Shown: positions 13,168-26,071 of the stretch, piece after piece
Layout: every line of letters begins with the position of its first letter
Position numbering within the stretch: position 1 is the first letter of the stretch
From: Arcuatula senhousia
Lineage: Eukaryota > Mollusca > Bivalvia > Mytilida > Mytilidae
Reading direction: 5' to 3'
DNA: 64,000 nt
Assembly: GCA_963971305.1 (NCBI GenBank)
Contig: OZ020306.1
Location: 33,873,512 to 33,937,511 of the forward strand
Translations under genes and position numbers: made by a program
Notes under the pieces: model-generated
Database searches by the model: none
Seen by the model: only the letters and a program-made list of their open reading frames with translations
Told to the model about the DNA's origin: nothing

Positions 13168-14228
13168 CTGTTGTTATCTTGCCTTGAAAAACCATTTCTC
13201 GTTCCTCAATCAAAATCTAGAGCCCATCTTCGACGACATGTTTTCTTTATCAGCTTGATTCCTAATTAATTTCACCATTACACCAATATCATAACAATAA
13301 AAAAAAATTTTCAAAGAACCCATATACTCGTTATAATCTTGCGCGGGTGGATATGCAAGTCACCACATATACCCATGCAAGCGGTTTTCCCATGCTCTTC
13401 GTGTGGCGTTACTTAATAGACAATCTTGTTGTAAGATGTTTCTAATTTCTCATAAAAAATAATAAAATTAATAATAAGCGTGTCCGAAAATTGAACAAAT
13501 AAACGGCTTCTTTAATCACGCATTATTTTGTATTAGTTGCGTGTCTATTGAAAAAAACATCCCACTGTACATTAAAATAAAACATATTCCAGGCAATAAG
13601 TAGGCTAGACTGACAAACATTCCGTCCACTGAAGACTCATCTAACCAAAAGGTTAAAATGCAAAACACCATAAGAATATGAACATGATAAAGGTAATGAA
13701 AACCACACTCACAAACGACCAAAAACTTTGCGAAGCCTCAAATGTGTGACGCGGTGCAATAAATCAGGTGATGGAATAAAAATACAACGTAACTATCTTT
13801 AATTTAAAATACTAACCCTTTTCTTTGAATCAGTAAAACAAAGGTCTGAGTTTTTACAACCTTCATTTTCAGTAAACAGTTCGTATTTAAAGGCGCCTTC
13901 TCCCAAAGATTTCTCAAATTGGGAAAAATAATTTGCATAAAAACACAACATAAAATAGAAAAAGCAAAGCGTAAATTTGTAAATTTAAGAAAAACGGCAA
14001 ATTTTTAACTTTCAAGCTTTCCAATATTTTTGCTTTACAATATTTTGCATATAGAAAGAAAACAAATTCAATTTAGAGGCATCTTTCGAAAAATTTTGCA
14101 GGGTAGAAAAACATGTATATGCAAATTTTTTCTTCACCTTTTCAATTGAAATATGAAGAGTAGTATATAAAGGTCCGCCTTCATAGTCAGTTTAATGTGA
14201 TCTATCACAAACATTTCTGATCTTTGAC
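13168..14228 (+). repeat. Array unit 0, truncated and deleted
   Basis: Begins inside the reading frame of the standard unit ('ttgttatcttgcc' matching 'ttgctatcttgca'). The frame is broken by small indels. At about 13350 the sequence jumps from the 'gcgcgggtgg' block to the 'atatgcaa' block, so the segment with the AATAAA signals is missing. The promoter that feeds unit 1 lies at its end. Confidence 0.75.
14164..14209 (+). promoter_or_regulatory. Core promoter of array unit 1 (TATA + Inr + palindrome)
   Basis: TATATAAAG (14164-14172) lies 25 bp upstream of an initiator-like TCAGTTT (predicted +1 A at 14189). The leader then contains the palindrome TGTGATCTATCACA (14196-14209), and the ATG follows 40 bases after +1. 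The same arrangement starts 65 bp before the ATG in every unit: 15639, 17115, 18596, 22971, 24452 and 25905. It is the best-kept part of the diverged end units. Promoter activity is inferred from spacing and motif only. Confidence 0.55.
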
Positions 14229-14414
14229 ATGCTCGAAGGTTACGAGGTGTTGCTATCTTGCATTGCAACTTTATCCTCGTTCCTCAATGAAAATCTAGAC
14301 CCCGTCTTCGACATTTGTTTTATCATCTTGATTCCTGTTCACTTACAACCTTTCGCCAATACCATTATAGAAGTAGAACAACAAATTGTCAAAGAACCCA
14401 TAAACTTGTTATAA
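14229..14414 (+). CDS. Array minigene 1, 61-residue protein of unknown function
   Basis: I do not recognise this protein. It starts MLEGYEVLLSC, has a hydrophobic stretch near residues 24-40 (VFDICFIILIPV) and ends in KEPINLL. Its N-terminus is not a typical signal peptide. The case for a gene is the context: a TATA box at -65, an initiator at -40, no intron, and polyadenylation signals at 14522 and 14591. The predicted message is about 420 nt. Differences among the copies include both silent changes (ggt/ggc, gaa/gag) and replacements (I to T, L to F, E to K, Q to P), so selection on the protein is not evident. The transcript might act as RNA instead. Confidence 0.4.
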   Translation: MLEGYEVLLSCIATLSSFLNENLDPVFDICFIILIPVHLQPFANTIIEVEQQIVKEPINLL

Positions 14415-14590
14415 TCTTGCGCGGGTGGAGGTCAAATCATGGCAGCTATTAAAATGTAGTTCCTAATTCATTCGTTGATTGTAGGCATTATTTGCATGAA
14501 ATGATTATGCGATATGTTTCAAATAAAGGAGAAGATGATCAACTATGACCTTGTATTCGTTTTATGATAAAAAAACAGGCATATTAAATC

Positions 14591-14615
14591 AATAAAGAAC
14601 ATCACGCTTCGGCGT
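14591..14615 (+). terminator. Polyadenylation signal and TTCG hairpin of array unit 1
   Basis: AATAAA (14591-14596) is followed eight bases later by a small stem ACGC-TTCG-GCGT (14604-14615). Both recur in units 2 to 7. In unit 7 the stem reads ACAC-TTCG-GTGT (26326-26337) with both arms changed. An additional AATAAA sits upstream at 14522. Use as a 3'-end signal is inferred. Confidence 0.4.
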
Positions 14616-15703
14616 AAAAAAGGGAGAAAAAAACGTAGCATGCACACTGGTGCTTTTGGTATTCGCATTATTTACATGTTTTTTTCTAGTTTTTTTAGAA
14701 CGGCATGAAAATCCACTTTCATTTATGCTCTGCAGAAACTTATGTTAATGATTGTTAAAATCTCTAAACCCATAGATTCTATGAGCCCATGATAATCGGG
14801 ACGGACTTTGTAAGCCTATGATAAGATATGCAACTCACCACATATACCCATGCAAGCGGTTTTGCCATGCTCTTCATGTGGCGTTACTTAATAGACGACC
14901 TTGCTGTAAGATGTTTCTAAATTCTCATTAAAAATAATAAAATTAATAATAAGCGTGTCCGAAAGTTGAACAAATAAACAGTTTCTTTAATCACGCATTA
15001 TTTTGCATTAGTTGCGTGTCTATTGAAAAAAACATCCCACTGTACATTAAAATAAAACATATTCCAGGCAATAAGTAGGCTAGACTGACAAACATTCCGT
15101 CCACTGAAGACTCATCTAACCAAAAGGTTAAAATGCAAAACACCATAAGAATATGAACATAATAAAGGTAATGAAAACCACACTCACAAACGACCAAAAA
15201 CTTTGCGAAGCCTCGAATGTGTGATGCGGTGCAATAAATCAGGTGATGGAATAAAAATACAACGTAACTATCTTTAATTTTAAAAACTAACCCTTTTCTT
15301 TGAATCAGTAAAACAAAGGTCTGAGTTTTTACAACCTTCATTTTCAGTAAGCAGTTCGTATTTAAAGGCGCCTTCTTCCAAAGATTTCTCAAATTGGGAA
15401 AAATAATTTGCATAAAAACACAACATAAAATAGAAAAAGCAAAGCGTAAATTTGTAAATTTAAGAAAAACGGCAATTTTTTAACTTTCAAGCTTTCCAAT
15501 ATTTTTGCTTTACAATATTTTGCATATAGAAAGAAAACAAATTCAATTTAGAGGCATCTTTCGAAAAATTTTGCAGGGTCGAAAAACATGTATATGCAAA
15601 TTTTTTCTTCACCTTTTCAATTGAAATATGAAGAGTAGTATATAAAGGTCCGCCTTCATAGTCAGTTTTATGTGATCTATCACAAACATTTCTGATCTTT
15701 GAC

Positions 15704-15889
15704 ATGCTCGAAGGCTACGAGGTGTTGCTATCTTGCATTGCAACTTTATCCTCGTTCCTCAATGAAAATCTAGACCCCGTCTTCGACATTTGTTTTATCA
15801 TCTTGATTCCTGTTCACTTACAACCTTTCGCCAATACCATTACAGAAGTAGAACAACAAATTGTCAAAGAGCCCATAAACTTGTTATAA
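15704..15889 (+). CDS. Array minigene 2, 61-residue protein
   Basis: Same protein as unit 1 with one replacement (I to T in the NTIIEV segment, here NTITEV) and silent changes. TATA box at 15639, initiator about 25 bp further on, AATAAA signals downstream. Function unknown. Confidence 0.4.
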   Translation: MLEGYEVLLSCIATLSSFLNENLDPVFDICFIILIPVHLQPFANTITEVEQQIVKEPINLL

Positions 15890-17179
15890 TCTTGCGCGGG
15901 TGGAGGTCAAATCATGGCAGCTATTAAAATGTAGTTCCTAATTCATTCGTTGATTGTAGGCATTATTTGCATGAAATGATTATGCGATATGTTTCAAATA
16001 AAGGAGAAGATGATCAATTATGACCTTGTAACCGTTTTATGATAAAAAACCAGGTATATTAAATCAATAAAGAACATCACGCTTCGGCGTAAAAAAGGGA
16101 GAAAAAACGTAGCATGCACAATGGTGCTTTTGGTATTCGCATTATTTACATGTTTTTTTCTAGTTTTTTTAGAACGGCATGAAAATCCACTTTCATTTAT
16201 GCTCTGCAGAAACTTATGTTAATGATTGTTAAAATCTCTAAACCCATAGATTCTATGAGCCCATAATAATCGGGACGGACTTTGTAAGCCTATGATAAGA
16301 TATGCAACTCACCACATATACCCATGCAAGCGGTTTTGCCATGCTCTTCATGTGGCGTTACTTAATAGACGACCTTGCTGTAAGATGTTTCTAAATTCTC
16401 ATTAAAAATAATAAAATTAATAATAAGCGTGTCCGAAAGTTGAACAAATAAACGGTTCTTTAATCATGCACGCATTATTTTGCATTAGTTGCGTGTCTAT
16501 TGAAAAAACATCCCACTGTACATTAAAATAAAACATATTCCAGGCAATAAGTAGGCTAGACTGACAAACATTCCGTCCACTGAAGACTCATCTAACCAAA
16601 AGGTTAAAATGCAAAACACCATAAGAATATGAACATAATAAAGGTAATGAAAACCACACTCACAAACGACCAAAAACTTTGCGAAGCCTCAAATGTGTGA
16701 TGCGGTGCAATAAATCAGGTGATGGAATAAAAATACAACGTAACTATCTTTAATTTTAAAAACTAACCCTTTTCTTTGAATCAGTAAAACAAAGGTCTGA
16801 GTTTTTACAACCTTCATTTTCACTAAGCAGTTCGTATTTAAAGGCGCCTTCTTCCAAAGATTTCTCAAATTGGGAAAAATAATTTGCATAAAAACACAAC
16901 ATAAAATAGAAAAAGCAAAGCGTAAATTTGTAAATTTAAGAAAAACGGCAATTTTTTAACTTTCAAGCTTTCCAATATTTTTGCTTTACAATATTTTGCA
17001 TATAGAAAGAAAACAAATTCAATTTAGAGGCATCTTTCGAAAAATTTTGCAGGGTCGAAAAACATGTATATGCAAATTTTTTCTTCACCTTTTCAATTGA
17101 AATATGAAGAGTAGTATATAAAGGTCCGCCTTCATAGTCAGTTTTATGTGATCTATCACAAACATTTCTGATCTTTGAC

Positions 17180-17365
17180 ATGCTCGAAGGCTACGAGGTG
17201 TTGCTATCTTGCATTGCAACTTTATCCTCGTTCCTCAATGAAAATCTAGACCCCGTCTTCGACATTTGTTTTATCATCTTGATTCCTGTTCACTTACAAC
17301 CTTTCGCCAATACCATTATAGAAGTAGAACAACAAATTGTCAAAGAGCCCATAAACTTGTTATAA
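17180..17365 (+). CDS. Array minigene 3, 61-residue protein
   Basis: Protein identical to unit 1; only silent changes are seen in the frame. TATA box at 17115. Function unknown. Confidence 0.4.
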   Translation: MLEGYEVLLSCIATLSSFLNENLDPVFDICFIILIPVHLQPFANTIIEVEQQIVKEPINLL

Positions 17366-18660
17366 TCTTGCGCGGGTGGAGGTCAAATCATGGCAGCTAT
17401 TAAAATGTAGTTCCTAATTCATTCGTTGATTGTAGGCATTATTTGCATGAAATGATTATGCGATATGTTTCAAATAAAGGAGAAGATGATCAATTATGAC
17501 CTTGTAACCGTTTGATGATAAAAAAAAACAGGCATATTAAATCAATAAAGAACACCACGCTTCGGCGTAAAAAAGGGAGAAAAAAACGTAGCATGCACAA
17601 TGGTGCTTTTGGTATTCGCATTATTTACATGTTTTTTTCTAGTTTTTTTAGAACGGCATGAAAATCCACTTTCATTTATGCTCTGCAGAAACTTATGTTA
17701 ATGATTGTTAAAATCTCTAAACCCATAGATTCTATGATCCCATAATAATCGGGACGGACTTTGTAAGCCTATGATAAGATATGCAACTCACCACATATAC
17801 CCACGCAAGCGGTTTTGCCATGCTCTTCGTGTGGCGTTACTTAATAGACTATCTTGCTGTAAGATGTTTCTAAATTCTCATAAAAAATAATAAAATTAAT
17901 AATAAGCGTACGTGTCCGAAAGTTGAACAAATAAACGGTTCTTTAATCACGCATTATTTTGCATTAGTTGCGTGTCTATTGAAAAAACATCCCACTGTAC
18001 ATTAAAATAAAACATATTCCAGGCAATAAGTAGGCTAGACTGACAAACATTCCGTCCACTGAAGACTCATCTAACCAAAATGTTAAAATGCAAAACACCA
18101 TAAGAATATGAACATAATAAAGGTAATGAAAACCACACTCACAAACGACCAAAAACTTTGCGAATCCTCAAATGTGTGATGCGGTGCAATAAATCAGGTG
18201 ATGGAATAAAAATACAACGTAACTATCTTTAATTTTAAAAACTAACCCTTTTCTTTGAATCAGTAAAACAAAGGTCTGAGTTTTTACAACCTTCATTTTC
18301 AGTAAGCAGTTCGTATTTAAAGGCGCCTTCTTCCAAAGATTTCTCAAATTGGGGAAAAATAATTTGCATAAAAACACAACATAAAATAGAAAAAGCAAAG
18401 CGTAAATTTGTAAATTAAAAAAAAACGGCAAATTTTTAACTTTCAAGCTTTCCAATATTTTTGCTTTACAATATTTTGCATATAGAAAGAAAACAAATTC
18501 AATTTAGAGGCATCTTTTCGAAAAATTTTGCAGGGTAGAAAAACATGTATATGCAAATTTTTTCTTCACCTTTTCAATTGAAATATGAAGAGTAGTATAT
18601 AAAGGTCCGCCTTCATAGTCAGTTTTATGTGATCTATCACAAACATTTCTGATCTTTGAC

Positions 18661-18759
18661 ATGCTCGAAGGCTACGAGGTGTTGCTATCTTGCATTGCAA
18701 CTTTATCCTCGTACCTCAATGAAAATCTAGACCCCGTCTTCGACATTTGTTTTATCATC
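18661..18759 (+). pseudogene. Array minigene 4, split by a retrotransposon
   Basis: The frame begins as in other units, with one replacement (F to Y, ttc to tac). It is cut after about 33 codons by the non-LTR element 18760-21664 and resumes at 21671 with 'ttgattcctgttcac'. The promoter at 18596 is intact, so transcription could read into the element. Confidence 0.75.
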
Positions 18760-21664
18760 ACATTTATAGACCACCGTCAATGACGGAAACTGATTTTAAC
18801 AATGACTTTACAAAAGTAGTAGACCAAATAACCATTAAATATGATAATTATTTGTTTATTGGTGATATAAATTTTGATTTACTTACTCCTGCAAAATCAA
18901 TGTTTTAACATCTATGTGTGATATTTTTGACCTATATAACTTGGTAAAGGGGCCAACATGTTATACCAAAAATGCTGCTCCTAGTCTAGTTGATGTCATC
19001 TTAACAAACATGCCAAGAAGATGTGTGAATGTCCTAAATTTTAACTGTGGCATAAGTGATGTCCACAATTTTATATCTTTTCAATTCAAGTGTAATATAG
19101 AACCAAGAAAAACAATTTACAAAGAATATAGAAGTTTTAAAAAAATTTTGGAACAAAACTTTCAAAGTGATCTGGAAAAAATAAACTTTGACTCACTTAT
19201 TGAAAATGAAAACTGTGACAGTGCATATGAAAATTTTGAATCAGCCTTTATAAATGTCATAGACAAACATGCTCCTATTAAAAAGAGAAAATCAGCCCCA
19301 AAACCAGCCCCCTTTAATGAACGCAGAACTACGAAAAGCTGTGTATAAAAAGCGCATGCTCCACAATAAATTTTTAGAATGTAAATCAAACAGAAACTGG
19401 AATGAGTATAGAAAACAGAGAAATCTAGTAACTAAAATTAAGAAGGCATCTATTAGGAACTATTTCTTTGAAAGTTGTGTAGGTGGCCCTAAATCAGGAA
19501 ATATTTGGCCTACCATCAAGCCATTTCTTACTAATAAAGGAAGCATAAATAATAAAGATATAATACTGGAGGAAGATAATAAAATCATAAATGATCAAAG
19601 TGAAGTTGCTACAACTTTTAACAACTTTTTTATTAATGTTGCCAAAGATATCGGCTCAAAAGAAACTTATAGTGATAATAACCATCCAAGTATTATTAAA
19701 ATTAGAGAAAACAAAACTGAAATTGAAGAACTGAAATTTAAAGAAATAGATGAAAACTTTGTAGCTACACAAATAAATAAAGCTAATGTAAAAAAGGCAA
19801 CAGGAAAAGATGGTATATCAGCTAAACTGCTATATAAAAATAGCAAAACCAGCAATAACAAAGCCTATAACAATGCTAATAAACAAAAGTATAAAATCCT
19901 CTGTATTTCCTGAAAAATTAAAGGAAGCACAAGTTGTACCAATACACAAGAAAAATAATGCTTTGGATAAAAGTAATTGTAGACCAGTAAGCATTTTACC
20001 ATATATCTCAAAATTTTTTGAACGTGCAATTTATAACCAATTAACTTCATATTTTTATAACATTTTTCACCCATATCTTTCGGCTTTCCGCTCTGGCTAT
20101 GGCTGTCAAACAGCTCTTTTGAAAATTATAGAGGACTGGAAAAAGGCCCTTGATGAAAATAAATTCAATCCAGCTATACTTATGGATCTATCCAAAGCAT
20201 TCGACTGCCTCCCACATAACCTCCTTCTTAATAAATTAAAATCTTATGGTCTATCAGACAATGCTCTTAAACTTCTCCAAGACTACCTTTCTCATAGGAA
20301 ACAGTGTGTCAAATTGGGAAATTCATTTAGTAACAACGGGGATAAAATCTATAAGGGGGTACCACAAGGATCCATACTTGGTCCTGTGCTTTTTAATATT
20401 TTCTTAAACGATATCTTTTATTTTATTAAGGACAGTTCACTCTACAACTATGCAGATGACAACACTCTTTCTTATGAGGGATATGATCTTGACAACCTTA
20501 TTAAAACTTTGGAAAATGATAGCCTTAAATTAATAGACTGGTTTTCTTTCAACCAAATGAAGGCAAATCCTGATAAGTTCCAGGCTATAGCAATTGGCAA
20601 CAAAACAAAAGATAAAAACGTAACTTTTGATTTAAATAACAACCAAATCAAATGTGAAGATGAGGTAAAGCTTTTAGGAATCACTATTGATTACCAACTT
20701 AAATTTAATACTCATGTAGCAAACTTATGTAAAAAGGCCTCAAGACAACTAAATGTGCTAAAAAGAGTAGGAAAATACCTGAACAGGCTGGGCAGATTAA
20801 CTATATACCACTCTTTCATCCTATCAAATTTTAATTACTGCCCAGTTACCTGGCACTTTTGCAGTGAGTCAAATTCTAAAAAGATGGAAAGAATACAAGA
20901 AAGGGCGCTAAGATTTATATATGAAGATACAAATAGCTCATATGAAGAACTACTAGTGAAATCCAAACTGCCATCTTTAAAAATAAGAAGAATACGAGCT
21001 ATAGACACTGAAACTTTTAAAATAATAAATAAACAAAGCCCAGTATATCTGCATGACCTCATAGAAATTAAGCAACATAAATACTCTTTCAGATACCAAA
21101 ATACAGCTACCCTACCAAATGTTCGAACAACAAGGTATGGCATAAATTCATTTAGATATTTTGCTGCTAAAACCTGGAATGATCTGCCTGACCACTATAG
21201 GAAAGAAACCTCTTTTTCACAGTTTAAAAACCTAATAAATTGCTGGAACGGCAGATCATGCCACTGCTCATCCTGCTCATCATAACTACCTGCTTTTTAT
21301 CAATAGCTGCTGTTCGAAATCTTTTTAACTTTTATCATGTTTATTTTAATTTACTTTTGCATGAGTTAGTACAGCTTTTTGCAAACTAGATTTTAGAAGC
21401 TTGCTTTTGCTTAATGTGCATTGTCTGTCTGCTTGCATGCAATTTATTATTTGTGTAGTGCTATATATGTGTGATTTCCCAAGCTTATGATTATGTGCTT
21501 ATGCATGCTTTGTGTTATAAATGTTTTATTGTGTCTTATGTAATGTGTATGTCTTGTTTATATATATGTAATGTCGGCATAAAAGCTCATTAGAGCTTGT
21601 GTTTTATACTGTTAATGATTAACCGACTATAAATAAAGCTTTTTGACTTTGACTTTGACTTTTG
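18760..21664 (+). mobile_element. 5'-truncated non-LTR retrotransposon (LINE)
   Basis: The element interrupts array unit 4 and is flanked by a short direct repeat ATCATC (18754-18759 and 21665-21670), read as the target-site duplication. It starts inside the endonuclease domain, so it is 5'-truncated. It carries the reverse transcriptase and a short untranslated tail, and ends in AATAAA followed by a (GACTTT)n microsatellite instead of a poly(A) run. Such tails are typical of CR1/L2-like members of the jockey superfamily. Clade assignment from sequence alone is tentative. Confidence 0.9.
18767..21285 (+). pseudogene. LINE ORF2 remnant: endonuclease C-terminus plus reverse transcriptase
   Basis: The protein can be followed through four frames. 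18767-18904 encodes YRPPS and YLFIGDINFD from the endonuclease. 18914 to about 19320 continues with the GISDVHNFISF endonuclease segment. About 19320-19835 follows, then about 19835-21285 with the reverse transcriptase. The RT shows RPVSILPYISK, motif A (ILMDLSKAFDCLPH), motif B (GVPQGSILGPVLFN) and an intact motif C YADD at 20449-20460. The C-terminus has the KTWNDLP segment. Frameshifts near 18905, 19315 and 19835 mean it cannot make one polypeptide. Intact catalytic residues suggest fairly recent death. Confidence 0.9.
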
Positions 21665-23035
21665 ATCATCTTGATTCCTGTTCACTTTCAACCTTTCGCC
21701 AATACCATTATAGAAGTAAAACAACCAATTGTCAAAGAGCCCATAAACTTGTTATAATCTTGCGCGGGTGGAGGTAAATCATGGCAGCTATTAAAATGTA
21801 GTTCCTAATTCATTCGTTGATTGTAGGCATTATTTGCATGAAATGATTATGCGATATGTTTCAAATAAAGGAGAAGATGATCAACTATGACCTTGTAACC
21901 GTTTTATGATAAAAAAAACAGATATATTAAATCAATAAAGAACATCACGCTTCGGCGTAAAAAAGGGAGAAAAAACGTAGCATGAAACAATGGTGCTTTT
22001 GGTATTCGCATAATTTACATGTTTTTTTTTCTAGTTTTTTTTTAGAACGGCATGAAAATCCACTTTCATTTATGCTCTGCAGAAACTTATGTTAATGACT
22101 GTTAAAATCTCTAAACCCATAGATTCTATGAGCCCATAATAATCGGGACGGACTTTGTAATTCTATGATAAGATATGCAACTCACCACATATACCCATGC
22201 AAGCGGTTTTCCCATGCTCTTCATGTGGCGTTACTTAATAGACGACCTTGCTGTAAGATGTTTCTAAATTCTCATAAAAAATAATAAAATTAATAATAAG
22301 CGTGTCCGAAAGTTGAACAAATAAACGGTTTCTTTAATCACGCATTATTTTGCATTAGTTGCGTGTCTATTGAAAAAACATCCCACTGTACATTAAAATA
22401 AAACATATTCCAGGCAATAAGTAGGCTAGACTGACAAACATTCCGTCCACTGAAGACTCATCTAACCAAAAGGTTAAAATGCAAAACACCATAAGAATAT
22501 TAACATAATAAAGGTAATGAAAACCACACTCACAAACGACCAAAAACTTTGCGAAGCCTCAAATGTGTGACGCGGTGCAATAAATCAGGTGATGGAATAA
22601 AAATACAACGTAACTATCTTTAATTTTAAAAACTAACCCTTTTCTTTGAATCAGTAAAACAAAGGTCTGAGTTTTTACAACCTTCATTTTCAGTAAGCAG
22701 TTCGTATTTAAAGGCGCCTTCTTCCAAAGATTTCTCAAATTGGGAAAAATAATTTGCATAAAAACACAAAGCAAAGCGTAAATTTGTAAATTTAAGAAAA
22801 ACGGCAAATTTTTAACTTTCAAGCTTTCCAATATTTTTGCTTTACAATATTTTGCATATAGAAAGAAAACAAATTCAATTTAGAGGCATCTTTCGAAAAA
22901 TTTTGCAGGGTAGAAAAATATGTATATGCAAATTTTTTCTTCACCTTTTCAATTGAAATATGAAGAGTAGTATATAAAGGTCCGCCTTCATAGTCAGTTT
23001 TATGTGATCTATCACAAACATTTCTGATCTTTGAC

Positions 23036-23221
23036 ATGCTCGAAGGCTACGAGGTGTTGCTATCTTGCATTGCAACTTTATCCTCGTTCCTCAATGAAAA
23101 TCTAGACCCCGTCTTCGACATTTGTTTTATCATCTTGATTCCTGTTCACTTTCAACCTTTCGCCAATACCATTATAGAAGTAAAACAACCAATTGTCAAA
23201 GAGCCCATAAACTTGTTATAA
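23036..23221 (+). CDS. Array minigene 5, 61-residue protein variant
   Basis: Open over the full 61 codons with replacements L to F (HFQ), E to K and Q to P compared with unit 1. The same variants occur in the 3' half of split unit 4 (21690-21760), so units 4 and 5 are closest relatives. TATA box at 22971. Function unknown. Confidence 0.4.
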   Translation: MLEGYEVLLSCIATLSSFLNENLDPVFDICFIILIPVHFQPFANTIIEVKQPIVKEPINLL

Positions 23222-24516
23222 TCTTGCGCGGGTGGAGGTCAAATCATGGCAGCTATTAAAATGTAGTTCCTAATTCATTCGTTGATTGTAGGCATTATTT
23301 GCATGAAATGATTATGCGATATGTTTCAAATAAAGCAGAACATGATCAACTATGACCTTGTAACCGTTTTATGATAAAAAAAACACAGGTATATTAAATC
23401 AATAAAGAACATCACGCTTCGGCGTAAAAAAGGGAGAAAAAACGTAGCATGAAACAATGGTGCTTTTGGTATTCGCATTATTTACATGTTTTTTCTAGTT
23501 TTTTTTATAACGGTATGAAAATCCACTTTCATTTATGCTCTGCAGAAACTTATGTTAATGATTGTTAAAATCTCTAAACCCATAGATTCTATGAGCCCAT
23601 AATAATCGGGACGGACTTTGTAAGCCTATGATAAGATATGCAACTCACCACATATACCCATGCAAGCGGTTTTGCCATGCTCTTCATGTGGCGTTACTTA
23701 ATAGACGATCTTGCTGTAAGATGTTTCTAAATTCTCATAAAAAATAATAAAATTAATAATAAGCGTGTCCGAAAGTTGAACAAATAAACGGTTCTTTAAT
23801 CATGCACGCATTATTTTGCATTAGTTGCGTGTCTATTGAAAAAACATCCCACTGTACATTAAAATAAAACATATTCCAGGCAATAAGTAGGCTAGACTGA
23901 CAAACATTCCGTCCACTGAAGACTCATCTAACCAAAAGGTTAAAATGCAAAACACCATAAGAATATGAACATAATAAAGGTAATGAAAACCACACTCACA
24001 AACGACCAAAAACTTTGCGAAGCCTCAAATGTGTGATGCGGTGCAATAAATCAGGTGATGGAATAAAAATACAACGTAACTATCTTTAATTTTAAAAACT
24101 AACCCTTTTCTTTGAATCAGTAAAACAAATGTCTGAGTTTTTACAACCTTCATTTTCAGTAAGCAGTTCGTATTTAAAGGCGCCTTCTTCCAAAGATTTC
24201 TCAAATTGGGAAAAATAATTTGCATAAAAACACAACATAAAATAGAAAAAGCAAAGCGTAAATTTGTAAATTTAAGAAAAACGGCAAATTTTCAACTTTC
24301 AAGCTTTCCAATATTTTTTTCTTTACAATATTTTGCATATAGAAAGAAAACAAATTCAATTTAGAGTCATTTTTCGAAAAATTTTGCAGGGTAGAAAAAC
24401 ATGTATATGCAAATTTTTTCTTCACCTTTTCAATTGAAATATGAAGAGTAGTATATAAAGGTCCGCCTTCATAGTCAGTTTTATGTGATCTATCACAAAC
24501 ATTTCTGATCTTTGAC

Positions 24517-24702
24517 ATGCTCGAAGGCTACGAGGTGTTGCTATCTTGCATTGCAACTTTATCCTCGTTCCTCAATGAAAATCTAGAGCCCATCTTCGAC
24601 AATTTTTTTTTAATCAACTTGATTCCTGTTCAATTTCAACCTTTCGTCAATACCATGATAGTAGTAAAACAACCAGTTGTCAAAGAATCCATATACTTGT
24701 AA
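24517..24702 (+). CDS. Array minigene 6, diverged 61-residue protein
   Basis: The frame is still open although the second half is heavily changed (NENLEPIFDNFFLINLIPV). A net gain of three bases near 24605 keeps the frame, and the end shifts to KESIYL. TATA box at 24452. This is the only diverged copy with an intact frame; one copy is too little to argue for constraint. Confidence 0.35.
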   Translation: MLEGYEVLLSCIATLSSFLNENLEPIFDNFFLINLIPVQFQPFVNTMIVVKQPVVKESIYL

Positions 24703-25969
24703 ATTCTTCCGCGGGTGGAGGTCAAAGCATGGCAGCTGTTAAAATATAGTTCCTAATTCATTCGTTGATTGGAGGCATCATTTTAATGAAATGATTATGC
24801 GATATGTCTCAAATAAAGAAGATGATCAACTACGACTTGTAACCGTTTTATGATAAAAAAACCCATGTTAAATCAATAAAGGACATCACGCTTCGGCGTA
24901 AAAAAAAGAGAAAATACGTAGCATGAAATAATAATGCTTTTGGTTTTCACATTATTTAGATGCTTTTTTCTGGTTTTACAAAGAACGGCAAAAATATCCA
25001 CTTACGATTATGCTGTGCAGAAACTTATGTTATTGATTGTTAAAATATCTAATCCCATAGATTCTATGAGCCCATAATAATCGGGACGGACTTTGTAATC
25101 CTATGATAAGATATGCAACTCACCACATATACCCATGCAAGCGGTTTTCCCATGCTCTTCATGTGGCGTTACTTAATAGACGATCTTGTTGTAAGATGTT
25201 TCTAAATTCTCATAAAAATGTAATAAAATTAATAATAAGCGTGTCCGAAAGTTGAACAAATAAACGGTTTCTTTAATCACGCATTCTTTCGCATTAGTTG
25301 CGTGTGTATTGAAAAACATCCCACTCTACATTACACCATGCAATATATAGGCCAGACTGACAAACATTCCATCAATTGGAGAAGGTTAAAATGCAAAACG
25401 CCATAAGAATATGAACATAAAAAGGTAATGAAAACCACACTCACAAACGACCAAAAACTTTGCAAAGCCTCAAATATGTGACGCGGTGCAATAAATTAAG
25501 TGATGGTATAAAAAATACAACGCAACTATGTTCAATTTTTAAAAAACTAACCCTTTTCTTTGAATCAGTAAAACAAAGGCCTGAGTTTTTGTTACAACCT
25601 TCACTTTCATTAAGCAGTTCGTATTTAAAGGCGCATTCTTTCAAAAATTTCTCAAATTGGTAGAAATAATTTGCATAAAAACACAACGTAAAATTGAAAA
25701 AGCAAAGCGTAAATTTGTAAAATTAAGAAAAACGACAATTTTTTTAACTTTCAAGCTTTCCAATATTTTTGCTTTACAATATTTTGCATATAGAAAAAAA
25801 ACCATATTCAATTTAGAGGCATCTTTCGAAAAATTTTGCAGGGTAGAAAAAACATGTATATGCAAATTTTTTCTTCACCTTTTCAATTGAAATATGAAGA
25901 GTAGTATATAAAGGTCCGCCTTCTTAGTCAGTTTTATGTGATCTATCACGAACATTTCTGATTTTTGAC

Positions 25970-26071
25970 ATGCTCGAAGGCTACGAGGCGTTGCTATCTT
26001 GCATTGCAACTATATCCTCGTTCCTCAATGAAAATCTAGAACCCATCTTCAACATTTTTTTATTAACTTGA
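25970..26071 (+). pseudogene. Array minigene 7, frame truncated by stop
   Basis: The ATG and first 33 codons match the other units, then a TGA ends the frame in the changed 'ttattaacttga' region. The promoter block at 25905 is preserved almost unchanged. Confidence 0.6.
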